Assembly (NCBI GenBank): GCA_905200945.1
Contig: CAJKMG010000010.1
Coordinates: 28,887 to 92,886 of the forward strand
Direction: 5' to 3'
From: an uncultured Akkermansia sp.
GTDB taxonomy: Bacteria; Verrucomicrobiota; Verrucomicrobiia; Verrucomicrobiales; Akkermansiaceae
Length of the DNA: 64,000 bases
Positions 34,979-44,800 of the stretch are shown here, one piece after another. The translations under genes and the position numbers were made by a program. Each line of letters starts with the position of its first letter. Position 1 is the first letter of the stretch. The notes below the pieces were generated by a model, which had not been told where the DNA came from, searched no databases, and worked only from the letters and a program-made list of their open reading frames with translations.

Positions 34979-35788
34979 ATGTACTGCGATTACCATACCC
35001 ATACCCCCCTGTGCCTGCACGCCTCCGGAACCCCGCAGGAATATGTGCAGGCTGCCATCCGCGCCGGGCTCCGGGAATACGGCATTTCAGACCATGCCCC
35101 GATGCCCGGGGAACCTTTTGACGACTGGCGCATGAAGCAGACGGACATGCCGGCCTACCTGGACTGGCTCACGGAAGCCCGCGAATGCGCCGCTCCGCAC
35201 GGACTGACGGTCCGTTCCGCTCTGGAATGCGACTGGTTTCCCGGCATTGAACCATGGATAGAGCACCTGCAGGGCCTGCACGCATGGGACTATCTGATCG
35301 GTTCCGTCCATTATCTGGGAGAGAAGGAGGAATTTGACAATCCCTACAGGATGGATTTCTGGCACCGGACGGATGTGGAAGACGCGTGGGAACAATATTG
35401 GGAACGCTTCCGGAATATGGCAGCCTCCGGAATGTTCCACATCATGGGACATGCGGATCTGATCAAAAAATTCGGCTTCCGCCCCTCCGGCGACCTGCGC
35501 CGTTATTATGAACCGGCTCTGGAAGCCATGAAGGAGTCCGGGGCCTGCCTAGAACTTAATACAGCCGGCTGGCACAACAAGTGCGACGAACAATATCCGG
35601 ACGGACAATTCCTGAAAATGGCGGCGGAGACGGGAATTCCCCTTACCATCAGTTCGGACGCCCACAGGCCGGAGGATGTAGGGCGGGATTTCAAGCGGGC
35701 CGGTGAACTGGCCCGACGGGCAGGGTTCAGGAACCTGGCATCCTTCAGGGGAGGCCGCATGGAGCTGTTCCCCCTGCCCGGAATCTGA
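34979..35788 (+). CDS. hisK: PHP-domain histidinol-phosphatase-like enzyme
   Basis: PHP phosphatases of the HisK/HisJ type remove phosphate from histidinol phosphate. The metal motifs are clear: DYHTHTPLCLHASG at 4-17, REYGISDHAPMP near 35-46, ALECDWFPG, LIGSVHYLGEKEEFD and the late SSDAHRPEDVG. About 269 residues fits HisJ. The start is the ATG at 34979, giving an N-terminus directly before the first HTH; the longer frame begins with a weak hydrophobic piece and is unlikely. Histidine genes are not nearby, so the substrate is assigned by family. Confidence 0.85.
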   Translation: MYCDYHTHTPLCLHASGTPQEYVQAAIRAGLREYGISDHAPMPGEPFDDWRMKQTDMPAYLDWLTEARECAAPHGLTVRSALECDWFPGIEPWIEHLQGLHAWDYLIGSVHYLGEKEEFDNPYRMDFWHRTDVEDAWEQYWERFRNMAASGMFHIMGHADLIKKFGFRPSGDLRRYYEPALEAMKESGACLELNTAGWHNKCDEQYPDGQFLKMAAETGIPLTISSDAHRPEDVGRDFKRAGELARRAGFRNLASFRGGRMELFPLPGI

Positions 35789-35934
35789 TTTTTCCACTCA
35801 GCGGAAAAGGAATGCCCCTGCTGGCCATGGAGCAGCCGTCCGGGCGGCCCGTTCCCAGTATTCCCTCCCGGCAGCCCCTTTTCCTGTAAACGGTTCATGC
35901 CCATTGGCAGAAAAGGAAATGCTCCGGAGCATCT

Positions 35935-36768
35935 TTAACCTCTGTACAAATTCGGCTTTACGGGCAAAGGCATCGGACGCGGAGGCACGGGACGGGGAGG
36001 GGGCGGCTGGGGCCGGATAATGACAGGCGGCGGCGGGTAATTCCACGTCCTGATAATCGGGGGGACAATGATGCGCTCCGTTCTCGGCTGGCTGGCCACA
36101 TCCCTCACTTCCCCCTGCAATTGGGAAACCTGCCTGTTCAAATCCTCAATCTTCTTTTGGGTACCGTCTTTCAAGGCCAGGTATTTCTTCTCCAAATCCT
36201 GCCAATACTGTTCCGCGGTTTCCCTTTTTTTACGGATGGCGCTTATCTGCTCCTGATAGGCTGCCGCTCTTGCTCGGAAAACGCGGGCGTCTTCCGGCAA
36301 ACCCACACGGTCCGCTTCCAAGGCATTCCATTGCAGAGCCATAACCTCCGCTTCCACTTTGGTAAGTTCCCCCATCAGCAAAAACATGCGGGAAATATCC
36401 GCCCCTTCCAGGTAGCGGGGATGCCGCTCCGCTTCAGACAGGGATTCCCGGATCTTCCTGGCTTCTTCATCGGCCGCCTTCCTGGCTTCTTCCGCCTTCT
36501 TTCTGCGCACCGTTTCCTCCATCCTTCGCTGGTCCAGCCTGGCCTTCACTTCATCCGGCGTCATCCTGTAATCCCTTTGCTGGGCATCCGTCAGATCCTT
36601 ATAAGAAACCTTGGCCACCCCGTCCGTGTACTGGATATTGACAAAATCATCTCCGGAAGACACCACAACGGCGTCTTTCAGCACCCTGCCGGACCGCAGG
36701 GACATATTTTCCGCCAGGGCGGCAGGTGCCAGGAGGCATAAAATCAAAACATGGATCCCGGTTTTCAT
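35935..36768 (-). CDS. Secreted coiled-coil protein with SHD1-like N-terminus and Pro-rich tail
   Basis: A signal peptide (MKTGIHVLILCLLAPAALAE) precedes a short beta domain near residues 24-70 (GRVLKDAVVVSSGDDFVNIQ, then VAKVSYKDLTDAQQRDY), which reads like an SHD1-type or SH3-like module. Residues 80-130 and 165-235 are long charged coiled coils. The tail is mainly proline, with runs such as PPPPRPVPPRPMP, as in proteins that span the periplasm. No enzyme motif is seen. A gene with a similar N-terminal module lies at 40.5 kb. It is divergent from the Kelch gene at 36.9 kb. Confidence 0.75.
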   Translation of the reverse strand: MKTGIHVLILCLLAPAALAENMSLRSGRVLKDAVVVSSGDDFVNIQYTDGVAKVSYKDLTDAQQRDYRMTPDEVKARLDQRRMEETVRRKKAEEARKAADEEARKIRESLSEAERHPRYLEGADISRMFLLMGELTKVEAEVMALQWNALEADRVGLPEDARVFRARAAAYQEQISAIRKKRETAEQYWQDLEKKYLALKDGTQKKIEDLNRQVSQLQGEVRDVASQPRTERIIVPPIIRTWNYPPPPVIIRPQPPPPRPVPPRPMPLPVKPNLYRG

Positions 36769-36897
36769 ATGATTAACCTCTTCTACGTTGGTAAGAGGCG
36801 CAAGGAAAGGAATTTATTCAAAAAAATAGGACCAGAGGTTAATACTGGCGCAGCCGCCGGTTTTACGCTAGTATATGGCGAGTCATTTACACGTGTT

Positions 36898-37881
36898 ATG
36901 AGCCGCTATTCTTCATCCTGGACCCCTTTACCCTCCCTTCCCGATCCGGAAGGCTTCGCCGGCATGTACGCAGGAACCTGCGGAGAAATAATGATTTGTG
37001 CGGGAGGCACCAATTTCCCGGAAAAACCCATGCTTGAGGGGGGGGCAAAAACGTGGACGGACCGTATCTTTACGCTCTCTCCGGGGGGAAACGAATGGAA
37101 AGAGGCCGGGACATTGCCCGTGCCTTACGCATACGGAGCCTCCGCCGGCATCAGGGAAGGCCTGCTGTGCATCGGCGGCTGCGGCGAGGAAGGGCACAGG
37201 AAAGACGTTTACCTGCTGAACGCCGTGGACGGAACTGTCGCCGCGCGCCCTTTCCCCTCCCTCCCCATCGCCCTGGCATATACGGCGGCTGCCGTCCTGG
37301 ACGGGAAAGTTTATCTTACAGGGGGATGTGAACGCCCCGGTGAGCAGGACTGCACCAACCGGGTCTTTATGCTGGACACAAGCCGGCCGGAACAGGGATG
37401 GCAGGAACAGGATCCGCTGCCGGGCCGCGGCCGCTTCCTGCATCAAATGGCCGCAACAGGCGGAGCCCTGTACGTGCTCGGAGGCATCGGCCTGCGGGAG
37501 CAGGAAGGCAAACAGGTCCGGGAATTGCTGAAAGAAGCCTGGAGCTATACTCCGGAACACGGATGGACGCGCCTGCCGGACATGCCTTATGCCATCGCCG
37601 CAGCCCCTACTCCGGCCCCGGTTTCCGGGAACGGCGTCATTTACCTGCTTGGTGGGGATGACGGATCCGGGAAAAAATACACTCCGCAAACTAACCCCGG
37701 CTTCAACAACCAATCACTGTGCCTGGACACGGCAGACATGACATGGCACGACGCAGGCCCCATTGCCGCGCCCAGGGCAGTCCTTCCGTGCTGCGCGTGG
37801 CAGGGCCGTTTTGCGATCGTGAATGGAGAACTCAAACCCGGAAGGCGCTCTCCTGAAATATGGAGCATCTCCCTCCCCTGA
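36898..37881 (+). CDS. Kelch-repeat mutarotase-like protein (NanM/YjhT-related), leaderless
   Basis: NanM-type enzymes speed the alpha/beta anomer change of sialic acid and are six-bladed Kelch propellers. This 327-residue protein shows repeated Kelch motifs: MICAGGTNFPE near 30-40, GTLPVPYAYGASAG, LLCIGGCGEEG, KVYLTGGCERPGEQDCTNRV, LYVLGGIGLREQEGKQ and VIYLLGGDDGSG. It has no signal peptide from the ATG at 36898, so it should be cytoplasmic, unlike E. coli NanM. The order of repeats resembles the cyclically permuted mutarotase group. The next gene repeats the same propeller with a signal peptide and a transporter, so joint work on sialic acid or a related sugar is inferred. Confidence 0.85.
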   Translation: MSRYSSSWTPLPSLPDPEGFAGMYAGTCGEIMICAGGTNFPEKPMLEGGAKTWTDRIFTLSPGGNEWKEAGTLPVPYAYGASAGIREGLLCIGGCGEEGHRKDVYLLNAVDGTVAARPFPSLPIALAYTAAAVLDGKVYLTGGCERPGEQDCTNRVFMLDTSRPEQGWQEQDPLPGRGRFLHQMAATGGALYVLGGIGLREQEGKQVRELLKEAWSYTPEHGWTRLPDMPYAIAAAPTPAPVSGNGVIYLLGGDDGSGKKYTPQTNPGFNNQSLCLDTADMTWHDAGPIAAPRAVLPCCAWQGRFAIVNGELKPGRRSPEIWSISLP

Positions 37882-37914
37882 TTTTGCCCGGAATCCAATT
37901 AAACCTCTCAACAT

Positions 37915-40467
37915 ATGTACATGACACGTTCCCTTACCCCAATTTCCAAAGCTTGCGGCTTCGTTCTGGCAGCCCTGCTTCTCATCGCGGCCCCGGCTGC
38001 TGACGCCTCCTTTTCCGTGGACGTCCGGACGGCCGGAACTGTTCCCGACCTTCCGGACCCGGTAGGCCGCGCCGGCATGGTTGCCGGAACCGTCACGGAA
38101 AACGACGGTTCCCAGTCCGTCATCGCCGCAGGGGGCGCCAACTTCCCCCAGGCTGCGCCGGGAGCCTCAACTCCGGAGGAACGCGGACCCAAAACCTACT
38201 ACCAGGATATTTTCAAACTTCGCAACGGCCAGTGGAGCAAGGCGGGAACATTGCCCGTCCCGTTGGGTTACGCCGCTTTTGCCAGCGTGGGCAAAGGACT
38301 GGCGGTGGCCGGCGGCCACAATGCTCAGGGCATCCTGAAAGACGCCCTGCTGATCAAAACGGACGGCTCCGTAGAAAAGCTTCCTCCCCTTCCCGTCCCC
38401 GTAACGGAAGCCTCTTGCGCCGCCCACGGGAACAAATTGTTCGTCATCGGCGGCAGAGACCGGGAGCAGCCGGAAACCGCACTCAACACCATCTACATGC
38501 TGGACACCACGCCGGATACGGATAAAATGAAATGGGTCGCCCTCCCTCCTTTTCCCGGAGAAGGCCGTATTCTCTCCACCGCCGCCGTCTGCGACAGCAC
38601 CCTGTTCATCATAGGCGGCTGTTCCCTGTCCAGGGATAACGCCGGAGAAACCACCAGGACGTACCTTTCCGACATGATCGGCTACGACATGACGTCCAAA
38701 GACCCTTCCAAATGGGGCGCCGCCGGAAGGCAGCAGCCTGCCGGACCGGGAATGCCCGTAGCCGCCGCTGCGGGCCCCGCCCCGGTGCGTGAAAATTCCA
38801 TTCTCCTGATCGGCGGAGACAAGCGCGGCAACTCGCCGGACCCGTCCAGGCCTGTGGCGCAGTCCCGGGATATCCTGGTCTATGACGTCATCGGAAACAC
38901 ATGGACGCGCCAGGGGGAATGGCCCGTGGGCATCGCCACGGCTCCCGCCATCGTCAGGGGTTCTGAAATCATGACCATCAGCGGGGAAACGGCTCCGGGC
39001 GTCCGGACCCCGGCAAACGCCTCCGTCGACGCAGGTTACCACTTTGAAATGAGCACGGTTGATTACGCCGTTCTTATTCTGACCATCATCGTCCTGGCGC
39101 TCATCATCGTCTCCGCCGTGCGCAACGGCGTTAAAAACGTTGCCGCCGTCACGGACCCGAACACCAGGCCGGGCCTGTGGGCCTGGGTTGCCGTCATTGT
39201 CCTGTGGTTTGTGGTCATGCTGAACTATTTTGACCGCCAGCTCCTTTCCGCCCTGCATGAACCCATCGTCCGGGACATTCCGCAGACGGAAGCCCAGTTC
39301 GGCATGGTCACCTCCGTTTTCCTGCTGATTTACGCCCTGCTCAGCCCCGTGGGCGGCTTTCTGGCGGACCGCTACAGCCGCCGTCTGATGATCCTCTGCT
39401 CTCTCGTCGTCTGGTCTGTGGTCACATGGTGGACCGGCCACGCGGAAGACTACACTTCCCTGCTCATTGCGCGAGGCGCCATGGGCATCAGCGAGGCGTT
39501 CTACATCCCCGCCGCCCTGGCCCTGATTACGGACTACCACCGCGGCAGCACGCGCTCCATCGCGACAGGCCTGCATATGAGCGGCATCTATGTAGGCATG
39601 GCCGTGGCCGGCTTCGGCGCCACCATGGCTTCATGGACGGGATGGCGCATGACGTTCGCCCTGTTCGGCCTCATCGGCGTGGCGTACGCCGTCATCCTCA
39701 TCCTGTTCCTGAAAGCCCCGTCCAAAGCCCCGGCGGATACGGCCCTGGCAAAAAAACCGTCCGAACCGGAGGAAAAAACGGTTCTGCTCAATGTGGACAA
39801 TGACGAACAGGTCATCAAGGAACCCGCTTCCAAGCTTTCCACCGGAGCCGTCCTTTCCAGCCTGCTGAGCGGACGCCCCATGTGGATGCTGCTGGCCGTA
39901 GTGGCTTTTGCCGGCGCCGGAAACTGGTTCCTTCTTACCTGGTATCCTACCCTGCTTCAGGATAAATACCAGCTCTCCTCCGCGGAGGCGGGCCCCGCCG
40001 CCACCCTGTGGAGCTCCGTGGCCAAATACATCGCCGTGCTGGGAGGCGCCATCCTGGCGGACATGTGGTACAAGAGAAACGCCCGCGCCCGCGCCCTGGT
40101 TCCGGGCATCACCTTCACCATATCCGGCCCATTGGTGGTTCTGGCTCTGCTGCCCGGCATCTTCGGCTGGGATATCACCGTCCCCCTCGTGCTCATGCTG
40201 GGCCTGGTCGCCACGCAGGGGCTGGCGCAGGGATCGCTGGACGCCACCCTCATGCCCGTGCTACGCTCCCATATCGACGAACGTTATTCCGCAACCGGCT
40301 ACGGCCTCCTCAACCTGACATCCGCCGGCGTGGGCGCCCTCATCTCCTTCTTTGGGGGGTGGTTCAAGGACCAGGGCGTCCCGCTGACCACCACTCTGGC
40401 GGCGGCAGGATGCCTGATGCTGTTCTGCGGGCTGCTGCTCCTGATGCTGCCGCGTCCCAAACATTAA
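37915..40467 (+). CDS. Periplasmic Kelch mutarotase fused to an MFS sugar-acid transporter
   Basis: An 850-residue fusion. Residues 1-31 are a signal peptide (ending ADASFS). Residues about 34-370 are a Kelch propeller of the NanM-related type (VIAAGGANFPQAAPG, LAVAGGHNAQG, LFVIGGRDREQPE, ILLIGGDKRG). A single membrane anchor follows at about 382-403 and brings the chain inside. From about 420 to the end there is a complete 12-segment MFS carrier of the ACS/sialate-type layout, with YFDRQLLSALHEP, the loop GGFLADRYSRRLM and a charged cytoplasmic loop between segments 6 and 7. The topology (propeller outside, carrier N-terminus inside) is consistent. I infer that the propeller equilibrates the sugar's anomers beside its carrier. 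Substrate: probably N-acetylneuraminate or a relative. Confidence 0.88.
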   Translation: MYMTRSLTPISKACGFVLAALLLIAAPAADASFSVDVRTAGTVPDLPDPVGRAGMVAGTVTENDGSQSVIAAGGANFPQAAPGASTPEERGPKTYYQDIFKLRNGQWSKAGTLPVPLGYAAFASVGKGLAVAGGHNAQGILKDALLIKTDGSVEKLPPLPVPVTEASCAAHGNKLFVIGGRDREQPETALNTIYMLDTTPDTDKMKWVALPPFPGEGRILSTAAVCDSTLFIIGGCSLSRDNAGETTRTYLSDMIGYDMTSKDPSKWGAAGRQQPAGPGMPVAAAAGPAPVRENSILLIGGDKRGNSPDPSRPVAQSRDILVYDVIGNTWTRQGEWPVGIATAPAIVRGSEIMTISGETAPGVRTPANASVDAGYHFEMSTVDYAVLILTIIVLALIIVSAVRNGVKNVAAVTDPNTRPGLWAWVAVIVLWFVVMLNYFDRQLLSALHEPIVRDIPQTEAQFGMVTSVFLLIYALLSPVGGFLADRYSRRLMILCSLVVWSVVTWWTGHAEDYTSLLIARGAMGISEAFYIPAALALITDYHRGSTRSIATGLHMSGIYVGMAVAGFGATMASWTGWRMTFALFGLIGVAYAVILILFLKAPSKAPADTALAKKPSEPEEKTVLLNVDNDEQVIKEPASKLSTGAVLSSLLSGRPMWMLLAVVAFAGAGNWFLLTWYPTLLQDKYQLSSAEAGPAATLWSSVAKYIAVLGGAILADMWYKRNARARALVPGITFTISGPLVVLALLPGIFGWDITVPLVLMLGLVATQGLAQGSLDATLMPVLRSHIDERYSATGYGLLNLTSAGVGALISFFGGWFKDQGVPLTTTLAAAGCLMLFCGLLLLMLPRPKH

Positions 40468-40481
40468 CCGCAATCATTTTC

Positions 40482-41687
40482 ATGCCTCCCGCCTTACGCC
40501 TGATGAAAAAGCCCGCATGCCTCTGCCTGGCGGCGGGGATTCTGTGCTCCCTTTTCCTCATCCCCCCTGCACAGGGGCGCACTTGGACCAACCTCCAAGG
40601 GAAAAAACTGGAAGCAGAATTCATCAGGCTGGACGGCCAGAAAGCCGTGCTGAAACGTTCCGGCGGCCAAACCGTCTCCATTCCCCTCTCCCAGCTCTCC
40701 CGGGAAGACAGGAATTTCATCGCGGAACAGGAAAAAGGAGGGGCGCTCCCCTCCAATACGGCGGACAATTACCACCTGCCGTGGCCCAGGAGCGTCAAAT
40801 GCCCGGATAATTTCAAGGTGGAGACCATCAAGGAAGAACCGGGGGAATATATTTATGAAACACCTCATTTCCGCTTCATCTGCGACGCCAAGCTGGGCAC
40901 CGGCATGATCAAGCGCTTGGGCCTTCTCTTTGAGGCCACCCACCTGGCCAACAAAAGCCTCCCTATAGGGAACATTCCCGCCCATGACGATTCCGCCAAA
41001 TTCCCCGCCTACCTGTACGAAAAGTTCAGCACCTATCTGGAAAACGGCGGACGCGAAGGCACGGCGGGTATCTTCCTGGGGACGACGCGCCCCGGGGACC
41101 GCGGAAGAATTCTGGTGCCATTCGATTCCCTGGGAGTCAAAACCATGGGAAGTACATACATCATTGACCGTGACAAGGACGCCTCCACCCTCATCCATGA
41201 ACTGACGCACCAGCTCATGTCTTCTCAGGCCAAGCAAGCCAGCTGGTTTTGTGAAGGTTCCGCGGAATACATGGGCATGACGCCCTATGCCGGAGGCCGC
41301 TTCAACTTCGGAGCCAACCGGTCCCACATTGTCTCCCGTGTGACGGAATACGGCAAAAAAAACACGGGGGGACGGGCCCTGGGGGATGACTTTGAGGCTC
41401 CCGGCCTGGAAGCTTACATGAACATGCCCTATTCCCAGTTCACGGGAGAAAACGCCAACCTGAACTACGGCCTGGCCGCCCTGATGGCCTACTATTTTTA
41501 CCACATGGACGGTAAAGGTGATGCCCGGCGCATCAAGAATTACATGAAAGCCATCCAATCCGGAACCAGTGAAAAAGAAGCTCAAAAACTCCTCCTTGAC
41601 GGACGGAGTTATGAAGAACTGGCTAAAGAAATTGAACAGAAATGGCGCAAAGCCGGCGTTAAAATCCGCTTCCGTTCCTCTTCCTGA
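40482..41687 (+). CDS. Secreted SHD1-like / HExxH zinc-protease-like protein
   Basis: A signal peptide (mainly MKKPACLCLAAGILCSLFLI) is followed by an SHD1-like beta module near residues 35-80 (GKKLEAEFIRLDGQKAVLKR, then VSIPLSQLSREDRNFI). The rest resembles a gluzincin-type metallopeptidase: HELTH at 239-243 is the zinc motif, and about 25 residues later FCEGSAEYMGM supplies the third-ligand Glu. It has an ordered ending (KEIEQKWRKAG). Activity is inferred from these motifs only. The start is the ATG at 40482, with another at 40503 that gives a tighter leader. It begins 14 bases after the Kelch-MFS gene, so it may be co-transcribed. Confidence 0.78.
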   Translation: MPPALRLMKKPACLCLAAGILCSLFLIPPAQGRTWTNLQGKKLEAEFIRLDGQKAVLKRSGGQTVSIPLSQLSREDRNFIAEQEKGGALPSNTADNYHLPWPRSVKCPDNFKVETIKEEPGEYIYETPHFRFICDAKLGTGMIKRLGLLFEATHLANKSLPIGNIPAHDDSAKFPAYLYEKFSTYLENGGREGTAGIFLGTTRPGDRGRILVPFDSLGVKTMGSTYIIDRDKDASTLIHELTHQLMSSQAKQASWFCEGSAEYMGMTPYAGGRFNFGANRSHIVSRVTEYGKKNTGGRALGDDFEAPGLEAYMNMPYSQFTGENANLNYGLAALMAYYFYHMDGKGDARRIKNYMKAIQSGTSEKEAQKLLLDGRSYEELAKEIEQKWRKAGVKIRFRSSS

Positions 41688-41813
41688 ACTGTGCCGCGCG
41701 TGCTGAGGAAACAGTCCCCCGACGGAAAACGAAGAGCGGTTTGTGCCCTGAAAAACCGTTGACACGGGAGGGAAAGGCGGCACACTTCCCCCAACAGGGA
41801 TTCACAGACACGC

Positions 41814-44800
41814 ATGGCAGAAGAAGCTTCCATATCCGCCCTGATGGACAGGGTAGCCCGTACCGCCCCCTTTCACCGGGAACTGGCGAAACTGGGCACG
41901 GAGGAACAGGCGGTTTTCGACCATACTTCCCTGCCCGGGGTGCCGTTTGTGGCGGCCCTGTGCATCAGAACCCTTCCGGATACCGCCCGGGCCTGGGTGG
42001 TCGCGCCCCATTTGCGGGCTCAGGAAACTCTTGCAGCCCAACTGGAAACCTGGGGAGTGCGCCACCTCCTCTTCATTCCGGAAAAAGAGGTAGCCCTGGG
42101 AGAGGAAATGGGGGACCCGGAGCTCGCCGCGGAACGTCTGAATATCCTTCACCGCATCTCTTCCAGCCGCACGGGCGGGCAAACCATCGTTTTGACGGAA
42201 GGCAGCCTGAACGATGAAGTTCCGTCCCCCGACGGCATGCAAAACCAGGGGATCACCCTGAAATCGGGGGAGACGCACGCACCGGACGACTTGATACGGC
42301 AGTTTGAGGAAGCGGGATTTGAAGGTGTTCCACAGGTCATTTCCCGCGGGCAATGGTCCCGACGCGGCGGCATCCTGGATGTTTTCCCTCTCCAGTCCTC
42401 CCACCCCGTGCGCCTGGAGTTCTTTGACGACGAAATTGAATCCATCCGGGAATTTGATGTGGATTCCCAGATTTCCTTCCGCAAGGCGGAACACGTCAAC
42501 CTCATCCTAGCGGAAGCCGCGGGAGCGGGAACCCTGCGGGACTGGATCAAACCGGACGACCTGGTTATTACCGCCCCTTTCTGCAAGGAACGGGGGAACG
42601 TATGCATCCTCACCTCCCCCCCGGAAAATGCGGCGGGGGAAGAAGACTTCTCCCTGGCCATCCATGACAACCCCCTGGGCAGCTTTGAGGCGGGGGACTT
42701 CGTGATGCAGGAAATGCGCCGTGAACTGGCGGAACGCCAAATCCGCGAATGGCTGGACCGGAAATGGAATGTCAGCATGTTCTTCCCCAATGAAGGGGAG
42801 GAAGAACGCTTCCGGGACATTTGCGCCGGAACGCCCGCCCTGCTGTCCATCGCCCCTCTTCGCGGAGAACTTCCGGCAGGGTTCAGCATCCCGGAAGCGA
42901 AAACGGCCGTCCTCTCTTCCTCGGAACTGTTCGGCAGGTACCAGTCCGCTACGGCGCGCCGCCGCGCCAGCCGGGAAGACAAGGCGCGCAAGGCACGCGC
43001 GCAGGCATCCCTGAAAGACATCAATCCCGGTGATCTGGTGGTGCATACCAGCTACGGCATCGGCAAATTCATCAACATTTCCGCCTCCCCTGACTCCGGA
43101 GACGAGGAAATGAACATCCTCTACCGGGACAACACGATCCTGCACGTCCCCCTCAGCCAGGCGCACCTGGTTTCACGATACATAGGCCTGGGAAGCAAAA
43201 CGCCGGAACTCAACAAACTGGGGGACTCCAAATGGCAGCGCGCCAAAAAATCCGCTGAACGCTCCGTGGCGGATTACGCTGCCCAGCTCCTCAACGTCCA
43301 GGCGGAACGCCAGACAGGAAAAGGCTACAGCCACCCCCCGGACAGCAAATGGATGTGGGAATTTGAAAGCTCCTTTCCCTTCCGGGAAACCCAGGACCAG
43401 CTCCGCGCCATCGCCCAGACGAAAGCGGACATGGAATCCACCCGCCCCATGGACCGCCTGATCTGCGGAGACGTAGGCTTCGGCAAAACGGAAGTTGCCA
43501 TCCGCGCCGCCTTCAAATGCGTGACGGGAGGCCGCCAGGCGGCCGTGCTGGTCCCTACCACCGTATTGGCGGAACAGCATTTCCGCACGTTCAAGGAACG
43601 CATGAGCGAATACCCCGTACGTATTGAAATGCTCAGCCGCTTCAGCAGCGCGGCGGACGTCCGCTCCACGCTGGAAGGGCTCAGAACGGGAGCCGTGGAC
43701 ATCGTCATAGGAACGCACCGGCTCATTTCCGATGACGTATCCATGAAAAATCTGGGCCTGGTAATCATTGACGAGGAACAGCGCTTCGGTGTCAGGCACA
43801 AGGAAAAATTCAAGGAACGCTTCAAGGGAATCGACGTGCTGACGCTGTCCGCCACGCCCATTCCCCGCACCCTGTACATTGCCCTGATGGGAGCACGGGA
43901 CATGAGCTCCATTGAAACGCCGCCCGTTAACCGGCAGCCCGTCCAGACAAGCGTGTGCCCTTATGACGAACGCATCATGAAAAAGGCCATGGAACGCGAG
44001 CTGGAGCGCGGAGGACAGATTTTCCTGCTGCACAACCGCGTGAAAACCATCGAACTGTTCCGGGACCGCATCCAGGCCCTGGTGCCCAAGGCCCGCATCG
44101 TCATCGGCCACGGCCAAATGCCTAAAGAAGAACTGGAAAAGGTCATGCGCACCTTCGTGCAGGGAAAAGCGGACATCCTGCTGGCCACCACCATCATCGA
44201 ATCCGGCATTGACATCCCGAACGCCAACACCATCATCATTGACCGCGCGGACCGCTTCGGCCTGGCGGATCTTTACCAGCTCCGCGGCCGCGTGGGCCGG
44301 GCGGGCCACCGGGCCTACGCCTACCTCATGCTTCCCAGATCCGCCGCCACCACGGGAGATGCCCGCAAACGCGTCTCCGCCATCAAACAGTACACGGAAC
44401 TGGGTTCCGGCTTCAAAATCGCCATGAGGGACCTGGAAATACGCGGCGCGGGAAACCTGCTGGGAACCCAGCAGAGCGGCCACATCGCCGCCATCGGATT
44501 TGACCTGTACTGCCAGCTTCTCCAGCAATCCATCGCCCAGATGCAGGGCAAACAAACGGCCCCCCGTCCGGATGCGGCTCTGAGAACGGACTTCATCATC
44601 AACAGCGAAACGCAGTTCGCAGCCAAATCCCGCAAAGACCATCTGGGAGCCTTCCTTCCCAGGGAATACATCAGCGACGCGGCCCTGCGCATCTCCGCCT
44701 ACAAGGATCTGGCTGCCGTCCGAACCCTTAAGGAAGCGGACAATCTGCTCCGCGCCTGGGAAGACCGCTTCGGCCCCGCGCCGGAAACGGTGCGCCACCT

